Below are positions 33,538 to 44,772 of a stretch of DNA of 64,000 nt, in pieces (position 1 is the first letter of the stretch; each line of letters begins with the position of its first letter). The translations under genes and the position numbers were made by a program. The DNA lies in NCBI GenBank assembly GCA_963169105.1, contig OY720639.1, positions 90,812,593 through 90,876,592 on the forward strand, read 5' to 3'. This stretch comes from Ceriagrion tenellum (taxonomy: Eukaryota > Arthropoda > Insecta > Odonata > Coenagrionidae). Below the pieces are notes generated by a model, which was given only the letters and a program-made list of their open reading frames with translations, did no database searches and had not been told where the DNA came from.

Positions 33538-33935
33538 GTAATAAGATGACGACGGAGAACGGGGGAAAAAATAAATGCCGGGCACACCAATGCCCGCGCT
33601 TGGGTGCAACAAACCGAAGTTTTATGGCCACGGGTCAGAGAGGACGGAGTAATATTGGGACCGTTCAGCCGGTTTACTTCTCTTGCGACATTCGTAACTA
33701 CCCCGTCTGGATGAAAATCAACAGAATAGGGTTTCCAGACTATGGTTACACCGATTCCAGCTCCTCTCGAGCAGCCGTCACGAAAGAGGAGGTATATCTT
33801 TTGGAAGATTTTCCAAATCTCATTTTAGGATTTCACGCAGTAAAGACGTACCACCAGGCTCCTTCTTGCCGAGTTTTCGTAGGACCCCAAGGAATTCGCA
33901 CAGACAAAGGCCAATGTATTTACCCCTCTGAGTGA
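33538..33935 (+). CDS. candidate terminal exon, unrecognised protein
   Basis: This part of an open frame (33423-33935) ends in TGA at 33933-33935, and an AATAAA lies 77 bases later at 34012-34017, a plausible poly(A) signal. The last 90 codons read like protein: four aromatic/cysteine-rich patches, including SCDIRNYPVWMK, GFPDYGY and PSCRVFVGPQGIR. It is in a different frame from the candidate exon at 33467-33537, so either an intron lies between or the two are unrelated. No domain recognised. It may also be a decayed copy. Confidence 0.3.
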
Positions 33936-34019
33936 CCTGTTGGTAACATGTGGAAGGGTTTATTTGTGCATCTCTGATAAGATTTATTTGGCATCAAATG
34001 TACAGGTTAGCAATAAAAA

Positions 34020-34520
34020 TACATCTCATTCGTAACTTTTAGTTCCTGATTCACGCACGAGTTGGATAACATGTGAAATGACTGCACATGGCGGACGAAA
34101 AATTTGGTGTATAGAGGATTAAGAGAGGCACTCCATTGAATATAACCTTTTAAATGCACCAAAATAGAAATAAAATGAGGTGTTAAATACGCTCGCTCTC
34201 TCACATTATCACCATATCTAACTCGATCAAGTCACTCTCGCATATTTTTATCTCACAAACTACAATTTTTCTTCCTTCAGAACACTAAATTTGGACTTAA
34301 ACTAGAACAATGTATCTGGCATTCAAAATATCTGAAGCTTGGGAGATGAAAACAGACACACACACGATTTTATTCGTCATTGTCATCGGGTTAAAGAACA
34401 TGTGGAAAACGAGAGTATTTATCACACTGACTGAAGTAAATTTAGAAACTGTTTAAACAGGATTGATGGTCTACAGTAGAGTAAGGCTCATTCCTACGCA
34501 CTAACAAAAACAACAGCTCA
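34020..34520. other. no gene recognised
   Basis: AT-rich sequence with chance frames only. Confidence 0.4.
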
Positions 34521-34845
34521 TAAGGGGATCCGGTTGGTGTGGTGGCTAGAGTACTGGCTAAGCATACAGGCGGCCTGGATTCAAATCCCTGCACAGGAAG
34601 ATGTTTTTCAGAGGAGACCTGATCCCTACTCGAGTGTCTTGTGGAGGGCACTCCAAGTACAGTACTTCGTCTGTTGGATGAGATCTTAAATCGTGGTCCC
34701 CTTGGCGTCTTTCGTTAAGAGCAGGCTAATGCAAGCGCCGGGTTTCCATCCACCCTTCCTCCCTTACCTATCCCCAATGGCACAAATAACCTTAACTGTC
34801 GGTCACTTCCCCAAAATCCAATCCAATCCAACAGCTTAGAAAAGT
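34511..34845 (+). mobile_element. tRNA-derived SINE with target-site duplication
   Basis: The head starts near 34525 'GGATCCGGTTGGTGTGG' and has A box 'TGGCTAGAGTACTGG' and B box 'GGATTCAAATCCC' at tRNA spacing. The body includes 'GGATGAGATCTTAAATCGTG' and 'GTCCCCTTGGCG', which resembles a core domain shared by several metazoan SINEs. The tail is (AATCC)n at 34816-34830. Flanks CAACAGCTCATAAG (left) and CAACAGCTTAGAAA (right) look like a 9-14 bp target duplication. Mobilised by a partner LINE, not identified here. Confidence 0.8.
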
Positions 34846-35173
34846 CGCCACTTCATGGGACTCGATTTTTTATTCAGACCTAAGGTCATGAACTGGTAAG
34901 GATGGCAGAATTAGATTTAAAGAGAAGGTCATGCGGGGAAAGATGAGAACAGACCCGAAGCTACGAATTCCTCACGTGGCAGTGACAATACTAAATTCCT
35001 CGGCAAATATCATTCGGGATACGCGTTACGATAGATAGTCAATGCAATGAAAAATCGCGACAGTTTTTATGCGCTACTACCCTCATCCATAAGGAGACAT
35101 TTTTAATGAACCGGGCGATGATTTTCGGAAATTGGTTGCAGATATCTCAAAAAGGTAACTTCGTTATATTTCC

Positions 35174-35300
35174 ACACAATTTTTATTATCGCCTAGGTTT
35201 CGACAATGTTATGGCATTTTTATGGCTTGGCATTCTTATATGCATTGCTTTTTCCATACATAGCATTGTCGAAACCTAGGAAATAATAAAAATTTTGTGC
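35174..35300. repeat. foldback element related to the hammerhead group
   Basis: Arms (35174-35215 and 35255-35300) are inverted copies containing 'CCTAGGTTTCGACAATG' and ending 'CACAATTTTTATTAT'. GAAACCTAGG occurs on both strands but no CUGANGA is present. It looks like a derivative that kept only the 3' half of the hammerhead motif. Confidence 0.6.
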
Positions 35301-35304
35301 TAAT

Positions 35305-37010
35305 AAAACACGGTTCTGTCTTTTGCAGACTATGATAAGAGGAGAAATGATTACAGTGGGACATCCCATATGTGAAGAGAAGATTCAATGTTAGAAAAGA
35401 CATTGCAAAACCGAGGGGAGGGACTGGTGGGTAAAGCCCGCTTCACACGATACTTTATCTAGCAAAAGTTTGAGGATACTCGCTAGCATAATAGATTTCC
35501 AGTATAAGCGGTACAAAACCAGCTTGATGGCTGGCAAGCCTAATCGCTGCTATACTGGCTGAGCAACTGGATTTCGTAATTGATATGGTACTAGTTTGTT
35601 ACCAGCTCCCAGCATGACTTAGTGGACTTTCACCAATCTCGTTAGCTTTTGCAGACTTCAAATCCTGAAACCTCTCGTTTTTTAAGGATTGCCTCCCTCG
35701 AGTACCCTTGCGAACCAATTCAAACGTAAATTCGCCGGTATTTTTTGTGAAATTATCGAAAATTAGCGGCATTACAGGCTGATATTTTGGTGTCTTCGAA
35801 TAGGCGAAACATTTTTCTCTAAAAATGAGACCAATTTCATTGAATTCCAGGGGGATTGGAATCTCGTTCAAACCATCTTAAACTGGCTTTGTTTAGATAG
35901 ACCGGTAGCTTCAATTTATAGGATATAACATAGGATTGATTAACGAATCAATATCAAGGTACCAAAGATAGAATTGAATTCATCGCTATCGTCGGTATTT
36001 ACTTTGCAAATATTCAACTATTATTGCTAGCATAGCTTTGGCGGCGGCATAATACCGCAGAGTAAGAAATATGGAGGAGAAACGAAAAAGGAAGACTGGG
36101 GCTAAAAGGCATGCCATCGACAAGAGAACCTCTCCGGTGACCTGGCCCGACCTGCATTCAAACCGTTGCCAGGCTCCGTGTGGGCGAGACGCGCAGGAGA
36201 AAGGAGGAAGGGCTTGTCCCCAGACACACGAAAAATTACGCGGGCCGCAGAGCGCGGAGTCGCCGCGGTGAGAAGGGGCCACCGCCTTCGCCGGTCAAGC
36301 CAAAAGCGACTTTGCTACGAAAGGAAAGTCAAAGAAAGGTACAAAAGAAACATCTCCTGGGCGACGTGAAATGTACAGCGCTTTTTAAAAAAAAGGTCTC
36401 CTCCATTTGCGAGGCGTTGTCCCAGTCATTCCTTCCCGTCTCTCCTTCCAACCCAAACCCTTTGCGCGCCCACTACACACAATGCCCGCCGTGAATCGTT
36501 CATTTGTTTCTTGACATCAGAATGGCCATCTCCGGACGGTTTTAAAAATGGAGCTTTTTTTTCTTCGTCGCCCCTCACTAAGAGAGGAACGCAAGAGTGG
36601 AGGAGAATGGCGGAGGCGTTTGAGGAGGTGGCTGGCCTTTTAGGCTGGTTTGGCTCGCTTGTCATGCATATGCATCCGCCTCCTCACATGCCGCATGTAA
36701 TCCTCGCGAGAAGTTTTCGGCGAAGCGAATTCCTGGAGGCGTGCGCTGAACTCGTGAACTCGGTCGCACTGCGCGAAGAGGCGGAGGGGATCTCAAGAAG
36801 AGAGACTTGAACGCACGAATACGAACCACATTCTCAACTAATACAACGCATAGACTCTCACTCCCGGGCGACAAAAGCGCGACATCTCGTATTGAATAAT
36901 TTCGCTAATCTTTTGCTTTAGGACCTCACCGGAACTCAAGAGATCGAGCATCGTTAGAGGCACTGCCGTAACCTTACCCTAATTAAATTTTTAGTATTAC
37001 AGTAACATCT
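35305..37010. other. AT-rich then GC-rich sequence, no supported gene
   Basis: 35430-35600 contains a 'GCTTCACACGATACT' stretch of unknown type. 36060-36880 is GC-rich with overlapping frames on both strands and no domain. A partial MITE-like end ('CTCGTTCAAACCATCTTAAA') occurs at 35862-35881. Confidence 0.4.
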
Positions 37011-37014
37011 ATAA

Positions 37015-37765
37015 CTGTTTGATGAGGGCGAATGGTGAAGTAATTGAACAAGTGGATGATATTGTGTACTTATGTAAGATGTTTGCGAAAGATGGACGTA
37101 TAGATGAGGAGATGAAGAGACGGTCGAATGCTGGAAGGAAAGTGGTAGCATGTGGAGCATATCAAGGAATGAGTGCCTGTCTAAGGAAGCGAAAATCGCC
37201 GTGTACAGAAGTGTACTTCTCCCCACTTTGTTGTGTGGTAGTGAAACATGGGTATATCAGGATGGACATAGACTAAACGCCGTGGGTATGAGTTATCTGA
37301 AGAGTGTTTGCGGCTTAAGTAGGATGGATGGGGTCAGGAATGAGTGAAAAATAAAAGAATTCGGGTAAGATGCTCCAGTAATGGATATACCTATATGAAC
37401 GGAGTGTGCTTCGTTGATTTGGCCATGTTGAGAGAATGGATGAGAGCCGAATAACGAAACAGATATATAAGACTGAAATGAATGGTGCGAGAGGTAGAGG
37501 TAGGGCGAGATAGTTATGGTTGAATATGGTTGAGGACATTCTTAGGAGGAGGAATATTAGGAGTCTTAAAAACAGGAGGGCGTGTATGAAGCAGTGTATG
37601 GGGGTAAATTATGCAAAAGAGGTTTACACGGATAGGTCAGTATGGAGGAAATTTTTGAAGCAGAATTAGGTGCACAAATATGTATTTATGAGTGAAAATT
37701 TGTGAGTGTGCCTACCCCGGAAGGGAACGGCGTGATTGGTACGTACGTATGTACGTACAGTGACA
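37015..37765 (+). pseudogene. LINE reverse transcriptase tail (LINE family a), longest copy
   Basis: Begins with RANGEVIEQVDDIVYLCKMF, then GRIDEEMKRRSNAGRK and an AVYRSVLLPTLLCGSETW segment in another frame. SYLKSVCGLSRMDGVRNE and the shared 3' end 'CCTACCCCGGAAGGGAACGG' with TACGTATGTACG-type repeats follow. At least three frame changes and several stops are present. It extends about 250 codons upstream of the other two copies, reaching the region just after the catalytic palm. Confidence 0.85.
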
Positions 37766-37989
37766 TCTCGATTTTCACAGATTTCGGTTCTCGTCGGTTT
37801 CGGCATTCGTCTAATTTTTCTGTAAGAAACTTGCCACGGTTTTCGTCGGTAGCCTTGGATTTAATCTGGGCGCCCACGTGGCCACGCTGCCAATTTTGCG
37901 AGAGCGAAGAGCGACCCACGCGTTCTACCATTCAGTCTTTCTCATTTCGTGAGTATCACCCCGCGCGTCTACCTAGGCAATTCCATTTA

Positions 37990-38130
37990 TTAAGCGTATA
38001 ATAGGAAGGTCCTCGGATGAGAAGGTAAAATAGGGGTGCCACTTTGCTCTGTTTAGGCCACACCTCGAATACGCCGCAAGCATTTGGGACCCTGGATAGA
38101 GAGATTTCACCAAAATAATAAATAAAATAC
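37990..38130 (+). pseudogene. L2/CR1-like LINE fragment
   Basis: Reads RIIGRSSDEKVK, a stop, then FALFRPHLEYAASIWDPG, the same segment as 26962-26800 on the other strand. Cut off on both sides. A further scrap (KAARFVKNCYERTYT) lies at 39236-39285. Confidence 0.7.
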
Positions 38131-38299
38131 AGCTGACTCCTACGTGCTTTCCTGTTAAGGTTCTTTTCTGTTACTCAAATCACAGCAATTGTTCAAATCT
38201 GGTAGCAGAGGGTTCAAGGAGAAGGCTCACATGTACCATGACTTTTCCATATTTGAAAATAAACACTTATAGAATTTCCACACTTTTATTTTCGTCACC

Positions 38300-38332
38300 G
38301 ACCATGGTTTCAGCACATGATGCCATCATCAG
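38300..38332 (-). ncRNA. hammerhead-like ribozyme motif, complete core
   Basis: Minus strand: helix I ACC before and GGU after the motif, CUGAUGA, extra U, helix II GGCA/UGCU (with a G-U outer pair) and a 5-base loop, GAAA, the palindrome CCAUGG, UC. All invariant bases of a type I hammerhead are present. The downstream flank (AAAATAAAAGTGTGGAA) matches the flank of other copies. Confidence 0.65.
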
Positions 38333-38739
38333 GGTCTCTTCCTTCATCCGACGCGGTCATCCATTGGACAAACAATGTACGACTTCCGCGTCAAAATAAC
38401 TAAAATGATTTTAATTATATAAGTGAACTTGTGCAAATGCAACCATTTGTGTCAATACCGTATCTTATGTGTACCAGAAGTGTTGTACCATTTCGCCTGT
38501 TGCCATTTACTGAAAGTCCTCGATTTACGTCGGAGATGCGTGCAGAAGAAGAGCGACGTAAGTCGAAACAACGTAAAACGGATTCAGATATCCGTGACCG
38601 CTTCAATCCCACGATAAATGAAGGCATTAATGTCGAAATTTGTTTTTTGCCTTCATACAGGAAAAAATAGCAATTTCAGATACGATGATTATGTCTCAGT
38701 TATCAAAAACGCATGTCCGTCTTTAGAGCGCTTGCTTGC

Positions 38740-39112
38740 GCTTTACGGCATCCAATTTCCAGGCCTCTCTGTTTTCCCAATCTCCTTCTTGTGCAGGTTT
38801 CTATCCGCCATGGCTTTGGCTATTCCGCTTCTCCATGAGTTAGGTGGCCTTCCTCTCTTTCTTCTTTCATAGGGTTTCCACTCCATGAAGGTGCGGGGCA
38901 GTCTTTCTTTGAGCATCCTCTGAACATGTCCGTACCACAGCAGTTGTTTTGACTTGATTTCGTCCGGAATGGTTGTTGTCATTTTTATAATTTCTCTAAT
39001 TCTCTCATTACTTACTCTATCAAGCCTGGATTTTCCGGCTGCTCTTCTGAGGAAGTCCATTTCTGTAGCTGCAAGTTTCTTTTCGTCACTCACATTCATT
39101 TGCCATATTTTT
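38740..39112 (-). pseudogene. LINE reverse transcriptase tail (LINE family e)
   Basis: An uninterrupted frame of 118 codons on the minus strand. Landmarks are ATEMDFLRRAAGKSRLDRV, IREIIKMTTTIPDEIKSK, LLWYGHVQRM and RRKRGRPPNSWRSGI, the classic end of RTE-like endonuclease/reverse-transcriptase proteins. The polymerase core and endonuclease are missing. The open frame and clear motifs suggest a fairly young truncated copy. Only one fragment of this family is in the window. Confidence 0.85.
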
Positions 39113-39662
39113 ATTTATATATTCTATTTAATTAGCATTAAACGGGGAAAAATTTTCCGACGACCCTTGTCAGCATGGACGTAACATCGAATCAGACGTA
39201 AATCGAAACTACGCATACCAAGGACTTGCTGTACGCAGAAAAGCTGCGCGCTTCGTTAAAAACTGCTACGAGCGAACGTATACGTAACGTATCGTCAGAA
39301 ACATCGCCCAAATTACAATTAATCACGAATATGAACGAATGCTAAATTCCGCTGACTTACAGCCCGAACAACTAAAGACAGCGATGATTTCATAAACGCA
39401 TTGTTTTTTTATTTACAATTTTTTTATCAAAAGATAAAAGACACCCGGACAAGGCTTCCGAAATACAACTTCGAGACGGATGAAGAACAACGAGTTTTCC
39501 ACTCTGACGATACACAACGGAGGGGTACGGTATAATTTGCCAGGAGTAATGTTCGACCTGACAACGTCTACGGAACACTAATGACGACGAGGACAAAGGC
39601 GAGGGGGACCATGCGTTATCCTGGATGCACTAATTTGACCTCCCGGTGATAAAAAAAATAGA

Positions 39663-39679
39663 GGCACTCCGGGAGTGCC
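39663..39679. repeat. short perfect hairpin downstream of the EEP gene
   Basis: GGCACTC, a 3-base loop, then GAGTGCC. It lies about 175 bases beyond the stop codon of the EEP reading frame. Helitron-type elements often carry a hairpin near the 3' end, so this may mark the end of the element; that is inference. Confidence 0.5.
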
Positions 39680-39853
39680 GACAGAAGGGAAAACTTGAAA
39701 TAACGTGAGCATATTTGAATGTAGGGAATAATTTCTAATGAAGTGTTTTATTAATCAGTAGAAAGTAGTTTCATGTATATAATAAATTAAATATTAATTT
39801 ATTGCGCTATTGTACACAATTATTTTACATAAAAATTGTACACTTCAGAATAA

Positions 39854-40545
39854 TCAACTTTCATCCATTATTTCAACAACTCTTTCATCATCACCGCCAT
39901 CATCATCGGCAATATCTAAAACTGATACAATAGGCTTATGGTAACTAAAGTAAGAAACGAATAATTTTGATTCGAATTTGCTTAAATTTCTTGTAAATAC
40001 TGCATCAATAGTAGTTTTATATTTCGTTGTGCCAAGATTGCAATCATTAGACATCGTTAAACCAAACTCACTATTTAAAAATTCAATCAATGGTAGATTT
40101 TTATCGTCTGCAAAGTTTATGTTGAAATCTCCACTCAAAATCATTGGCAAATCATCAAATCTTTTCCCAATTTTTTGTTCAAGCAATGCAGATGCATCAT
40201 GAGAATAAATGAATAAATTTTCATACAAGAAGTCTCGTATCGCCCTCAATGACTTATCCGGAGAAATATAAATGGCAACCATAATAATGAACTGATTATT
40301 CTCAGAGTGGCAACGACATATACACATATCGCCAATATCAGAAGCAGTAGTATTAAACATGCTGGTGAATTTCGCATGCAAATCCATATAATTTGAGCAA
40401 TAATGAACTGTGTTCATATTTTGATAAATAGCTACTCCTCCTGCTGGAAGATTATTTCTTCTGAAACTTGCAACAAAGTTAAAATTTGGAATGTCAATTA
40501 TTTCATCATTACCCATATATATGGCATTACCCATATGGGTATGGG
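39854..40545 (-). CDS. endonuclease/exonuclease/phosphatase (EEP) domain protein of a transposable element, N-terminally truncated
   Basis: The longest convincing coding region in the window: about 230 codons without interruption on the minus strand, ending in TGA at 39854-39856. It encodes the second half of an APE-like endonuclease: GGVAIYQN near the start, IYISPDKSL, the catalytic SGDFNIN, TTIDAVFTRN, and a SYFSYHKPIVSVL end where His is the expected catalytic residue. Such domains nick target DNA in LINEs and are also carried by Helitron/Helentron elements. The wording of this copy reminds me of the arthropod Helitron-associated type, from memory and unchecked. The first domain quarter (with the metal-binding Asn and Glu) is absent. 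The open frame continues upstream into a minisatellite, so the true start is lost. Confidence 0.8.
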
Positions 40546-40870
40546 TGACGGTGACGCGAGTCCAATGGTTTTTACCCATCCACAAGTACTGTGTATATAC
40601 AGAATATACAATTATACATATATTTAGCAGCAGTGACGGTGACGCGAGTCCAATGGCTTTTACCCATCCACAAAAGTGTATATACAGAATATACAATTAC
40701 ACATATATTTAGTAGCGGTGATGGTGACGGTGATGCGAGTCCAATGGTTTGTACCCATCCACAAGTACTGTGTATATAGCGAATATACTGTGTATATACA
40801 GAATATACATAATTATACATATATGTAGTAGCGGTGACGGTGACGCGAGTCCAATGTCTTTTACTCATCT
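40505..40870. repeat. minisatellite, about 4 units of 88-110 bp
   Basis: The block 'GTGACGGTGACGCGAGTCCA' (or one-base variants) recurs starting at 40545, 40633, 40724 and 40834. Each is followed by 'ACCCATCCACAA' and AT-rich 'TGTATATACAGAATATACA'. Unit length varies (88, 91, 110). It starts exactly where EEP similarity ends. Confidence 0.85.
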
Positions 40871-41525
40871 ACAAAAGTGCTCAACGCGACATAACAAGTT
40901 TTCACTTCAAAAACACGCGGCCGTCCATGAGTTTTTCCAGACGCCACCCGATCATCGCACCGACACACGAACAGACCCATCGTAACAGAAATTTCTTTCC
41001 GTCGCTCGTCCCTCCGCCTCATGCAAATCCTCATGAAGAGCGGCTGACGCCCAACAACCTCCTCCTCGGCATTGTTCCCAAGCGGCGACCTGGGTAATGT
41101 ACTAAGTGCCGGCAAAAGGAGAACCCGCTACACACAGCTCTTTCGGGAGAACTTTATTAGGGGCCAAGGTAATTACAGTCAGCCTGTCTCCTATGACTTT
41201 GGATGGCTCGTCAAGGAAAATTCCTAACTCGCGCTCAATCTACCGAGCTCAAAGCATGTCGTCGCGACTGCGCGTACGACTGACGGAGAGAGAAAAAAAT
41301 CCTCCAGAATTCTTTTTTTTCACCCGGAGTCCACTACCTGTGCCCCAGTTACATCCCTTGCCACGGAATTTCAACACATGGCTCCTATAACTTCGTAGCT
41401 GCCACGTCGCGATTTGAAATTCAAATGGATCATTTCATTTAAGTATACTACCAGCTGATCGGTGGGTTCTTGGACAGTACTTATCCTAATCCGTTTTCCC
41501 TACTATGGATGGCCCGTCATTAGAT
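40870..41525. other. no gene recognised
   Basis: Moderately GC-rich to 41390 with overlapping frames on both strands and no domain. Confidence 0.4.
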
Positions 41526-41529
41526 CGCT

Positions 41530-41825
41530 CTTGAATTTTTCATACCGTCTCCCGAGTTTCATTTCGTCTATAATTCCTATCCTCTTCTTTCCTTAACTGC
41601 GCTTCCTCAGTGTTCTCCGCTCTATTGCCCTCTTCAGCATCCCCTCCCTTTTCAAAACGTCATCTATCCGTCTCTTCTGCCTTCTCCGAACCTGCATCAC
41701 TAGTTTTCTAACCTCTCCAGCAATATCCAAAGCCTCCTCGTTCGTCCTTCTCGCCACCCAGCACACCTTCTCCACACCCAACTCTTAAACGCCTCAAGTC
41801 TCCGTCCCATTCAGCGCCACGCTCC
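41530..41825 (-). pseudogene. LINE reverse transcriptase tail fragment (LINE family d-like)
   Basis: The minus strand at 41781-41593 encodes KVCWVARRTNEEALDIAGEV, RRRQKRRIDDVLKREG and MLKRAIERR, the NEEVL and RRxKxxIxHVL region of RTE-like reverse transcriptases. Cut at both ends. Confidence 0.75.
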
Positions 41826-42109
41826 AAGAGTTTTGTGATTAAAAATAACAGAAAAATTCCAAGTTAGATTTTAATAGAGACTTCCGGCAATGCAGTTCAC
41901 TGAAAATAATATTATCATATTAAAATATAGTGTCTGCAAGTTGCAAATCGGTTTGTCTCTGATATATAACTATCGCATTCGACTAGAAAAGAAGGAAAAA
42001 TATGAGTTAATTGCTTGATCTTTTTCACAGAGCTTTTTGGGACTCCTGTTATCCTCCCACACCTTACCACATATCTTGCAGCAGCTGAGACAAACCTTTA
42101 TCAAATTAA

Positions 42110-42200
42110 ATGGCCTAAGCTGGGAAACGGACTCGAACCCCCTGGCCGATAAGGGCGCTATAAAAGTGCTCATGCAGCGACCTTAGCCCAGTGCAGCAAT
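42110..42200 (-). repeat. possible tRNA-derived SINE head
   Basis: The minus strand shows 'GGGCTAAGGTCGCTGCATG' and then 'AGGGGGTTCGAGTCCG', B-box-like and correctly placed for a degenerate tRNA. No cloverleaf or tail confirmed. Confidence 0.35.
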
Positions 42201-42209
42201 ACCCAACCT

Positions 42210-43310
42210 CTTTGATTTACCTACCCTTCGGTCACATATTTTCCGAACACTCTGCACCTTGCATTGGAAATATACCCATTTCTGATTTTTCACTGGTACT
42301 TAACATTCAACTGTTTCATTAATAAACCTACATTCACCGAAAATCAAGTCATTCCAAATGGTATGTGCGGCGGATTTTCAGATAAACATTCATATTTTAA
42401 AATATTAGAGGAGACCTGTGACTTATATTCCGTAGCATTGAATCTAGTCAATGGTAAAATTAAGACAAAGACAAATAGTTTATAGTCGGCTTAATTTGGA
42501 AAATATCCCAGAAAATATCTACACATGAATATTCAGACTGAGGTATTTGAGCTAATTTAGTGTCTTAAATTGAGTTCCTCGTGCTGTAAAAGTCTAAAAT
42601 TCACATAGTTTCAGCCAGCCCGGTTGCTATCTACCTTTCATTACATTCCTAAAACAATCCATCCTTTTCAATCTACATTGCAACTTACTACAATCGACAA
42701 TAATATTTTAGTTAACGTGAAATATTATCTTAGAAACTTGTTTTGATCACTCAAAAACTTGTTAAAATGAGTGCTCAGTGACCAAAAATTATCGCTACAT
42801 CATCATATATATTATTACAGAAAGGTCTTTTTCTGTCATTCGTATATGCTCCATTAATACTGCACCTACAGTGATAAATTAGGTATCATTTTAAACGTTG
42901 AATCACCGGATTCTGACGAAAAATACAATCTCAATCTCAAATTTCACTATTTACGCATTAATTTGACTTTCAAGTTTCGATTTTTCCATGTCGATTACTC
43001 GCTCGAGGTATATCGACTCCACACATTTTTTTATTCTCTACTTCAAAAAAAGGTTTAATGAAAATAGTACGAAATGCACATAGTGATTGTACATGGATGA
43101 ATGGTCACCTGGTAAGTCAATGCAATTAAAACTTTTTTATTTCATATCATCCGTATATTTTATTTCTCAAAGGTGTTTTTTTGTCACAACGTCATAACTC
43201 CCATAATTATTCATCAAAATCAATGATTCAAACATCGTTTTAAAGCTTATGTTCCCCGATGTTGATGAAAAATAGACAAATTGTTTAAATTTAAAGTTTT
43301 TGTTAAAAAA
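42210..43310. other. no gene recognised
   Basis: AT-rich sequence with chance frames. Copies of a 'GGCGCCATCTACTA' / 'ACGCCATCTGCTGA' word follow at 43319 and 43387. Confidence 0.4.
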
Positions 43311-43531
43311 ATGATACAACGCCATCTGCTGACAATATACTCAACTAATATGTTGGCTATGATTACGTGCTTAAAAGATTGTAGGAGGCGCCATCTACTA
43401 ACACATCGTTTAGGTAGATTGTTTACATTCTGCATGCAATCAGTGTGACCATTTACTGTTTACATTTACGTAATGTATCTCTAACACAAACATAAATGAC
43501 ATATAATTGTCCATGGGAAGAAAGAGGTAAA

Positions 43532-43655
43532 AGAACAGGAAGAAAGAAGGAAGAAACAGGAAGAAGCTGCATACTGTGCGAAATACAAGACAGGTAGAAG
43601 AACAGGAAGAAAGAAGGAAGAAACAGGAAGAAGGTGAATACTGTGCGAAATATTC
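43532..43655. repeat. two tandem copies of a 67-bp purine-rich unit
   Basis: 'AGAACAGGAAGAAAGAAGG' starts at 43532 and again at 43599. Both units continue through 'AAACAGGAAGAAG' to 'ATACTGTGCGAAATA'. Units are nearly identical. Confidence 0.85.
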
Positions 43656-43679
43656 GCTCGGGTCATCTAGTCCGTCTTA

Positions 43680-44770
43680 ACCCTCTTTGGACAGAAGTAT
43701 GAAACAGCATGAAAAAAATACTGCTACTATATTAGTCCTTTAAAAGTATTATTTAAGCATTTAAAATATGTAACTTATTTGATGATAACATTTTAAAATA
43801 AGACATATTTGTAAAGTATGTAGTTAATTTAAAATAATACTTTATATTACTAATTTTCACAAGGTATACTTCTACAGTATCGTCAAAACGCACCTTTTTT
43901 TAAACTTTCCCAATTTTTTCTTCACATGACAGCTGAAGCTATTTATTTCAGATCTCCGCCAGGCACGCCATCGTCAGTGAATAGCGTCACACATTTATAT
44001 ACACAAATTGTTTGAGGAACTGCCGAAAGAGACGCAACTTTCCACACACTTAATCCGAAGCGTTACAATTCTGTCTAGCGCAGCAACTAAATGGAAAAGC
44101 CTCTTAGAAAGCAGATATTCCAATGATTTTGAAACATAACAAATTTGACTCGCTCGTCAATAGAGGGTTAATGAGAGAATGACAAGAGGAGCAGGGATAC
44201 TGTGGCGCGCGTAAGTGCATTGCATTGCGTCACCAAGGCGACCTCGAGAGAAAACACCTCGGGTGGATTCCAGCAGGGGACGCACAAGGGTGAAGGACTC
44301 CGATTCGAGGCAGGGATGGGAGGGAGAAAAAGAGAAAAATTATACGGCGAGAAAAAAGGAAGGGGCATTAATATAAAAAAAAAAGAAGTACGGGGAGGGT
44401 GCCGCAGAGGTGACGACCCGGACTTAGGTGAAGGACGGCGCGACGGAAAATAAATAAAAAAAAGACAAAAAAGACGAAGAAAGCCCGCCGGGATGAGAAA
44501 AAAACAATATGGACCCGTTCGACGAAGGGGAGGGGAGTTGTGCATTCCGGCAGGTGACATCGAGGTTCCTAGAAGCATCGGAGATGTGACGGGTGCACTT
44601 CCAGCAATGTGGACGGTCGCCGGGTGCATTCCACGGAACGGGGTCCACTTCCACTATAAAAAAAATACCCCTGTGGGAACGGAGAGCCTTAAAACCGAGA
44701 CGAGACACCCCAATTCGTCCCCCTTGCAGGCTTGAATACTACTTCCCCGCCCGAAGGGCTCATTCAACGA
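43680..44770. other. AT-rich then purine-rich GC block, no supported gene
   Basis: 44165-44500 is purine-rich on the plus strand, creating a long proline/serine-rich frame on the other strand. 44510-44660 has loosely repeated 'GGTGCAYTCC' words. No domain recognised. Confidence 0.4.
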
Positions 44771-44772
44771 CC

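Noticed and set aside
44168..44629. 153-codon minus frame
   Set aside because: It is the complement of a purine-rich block. The peptide is Phe/Pro/Ser low complexity.
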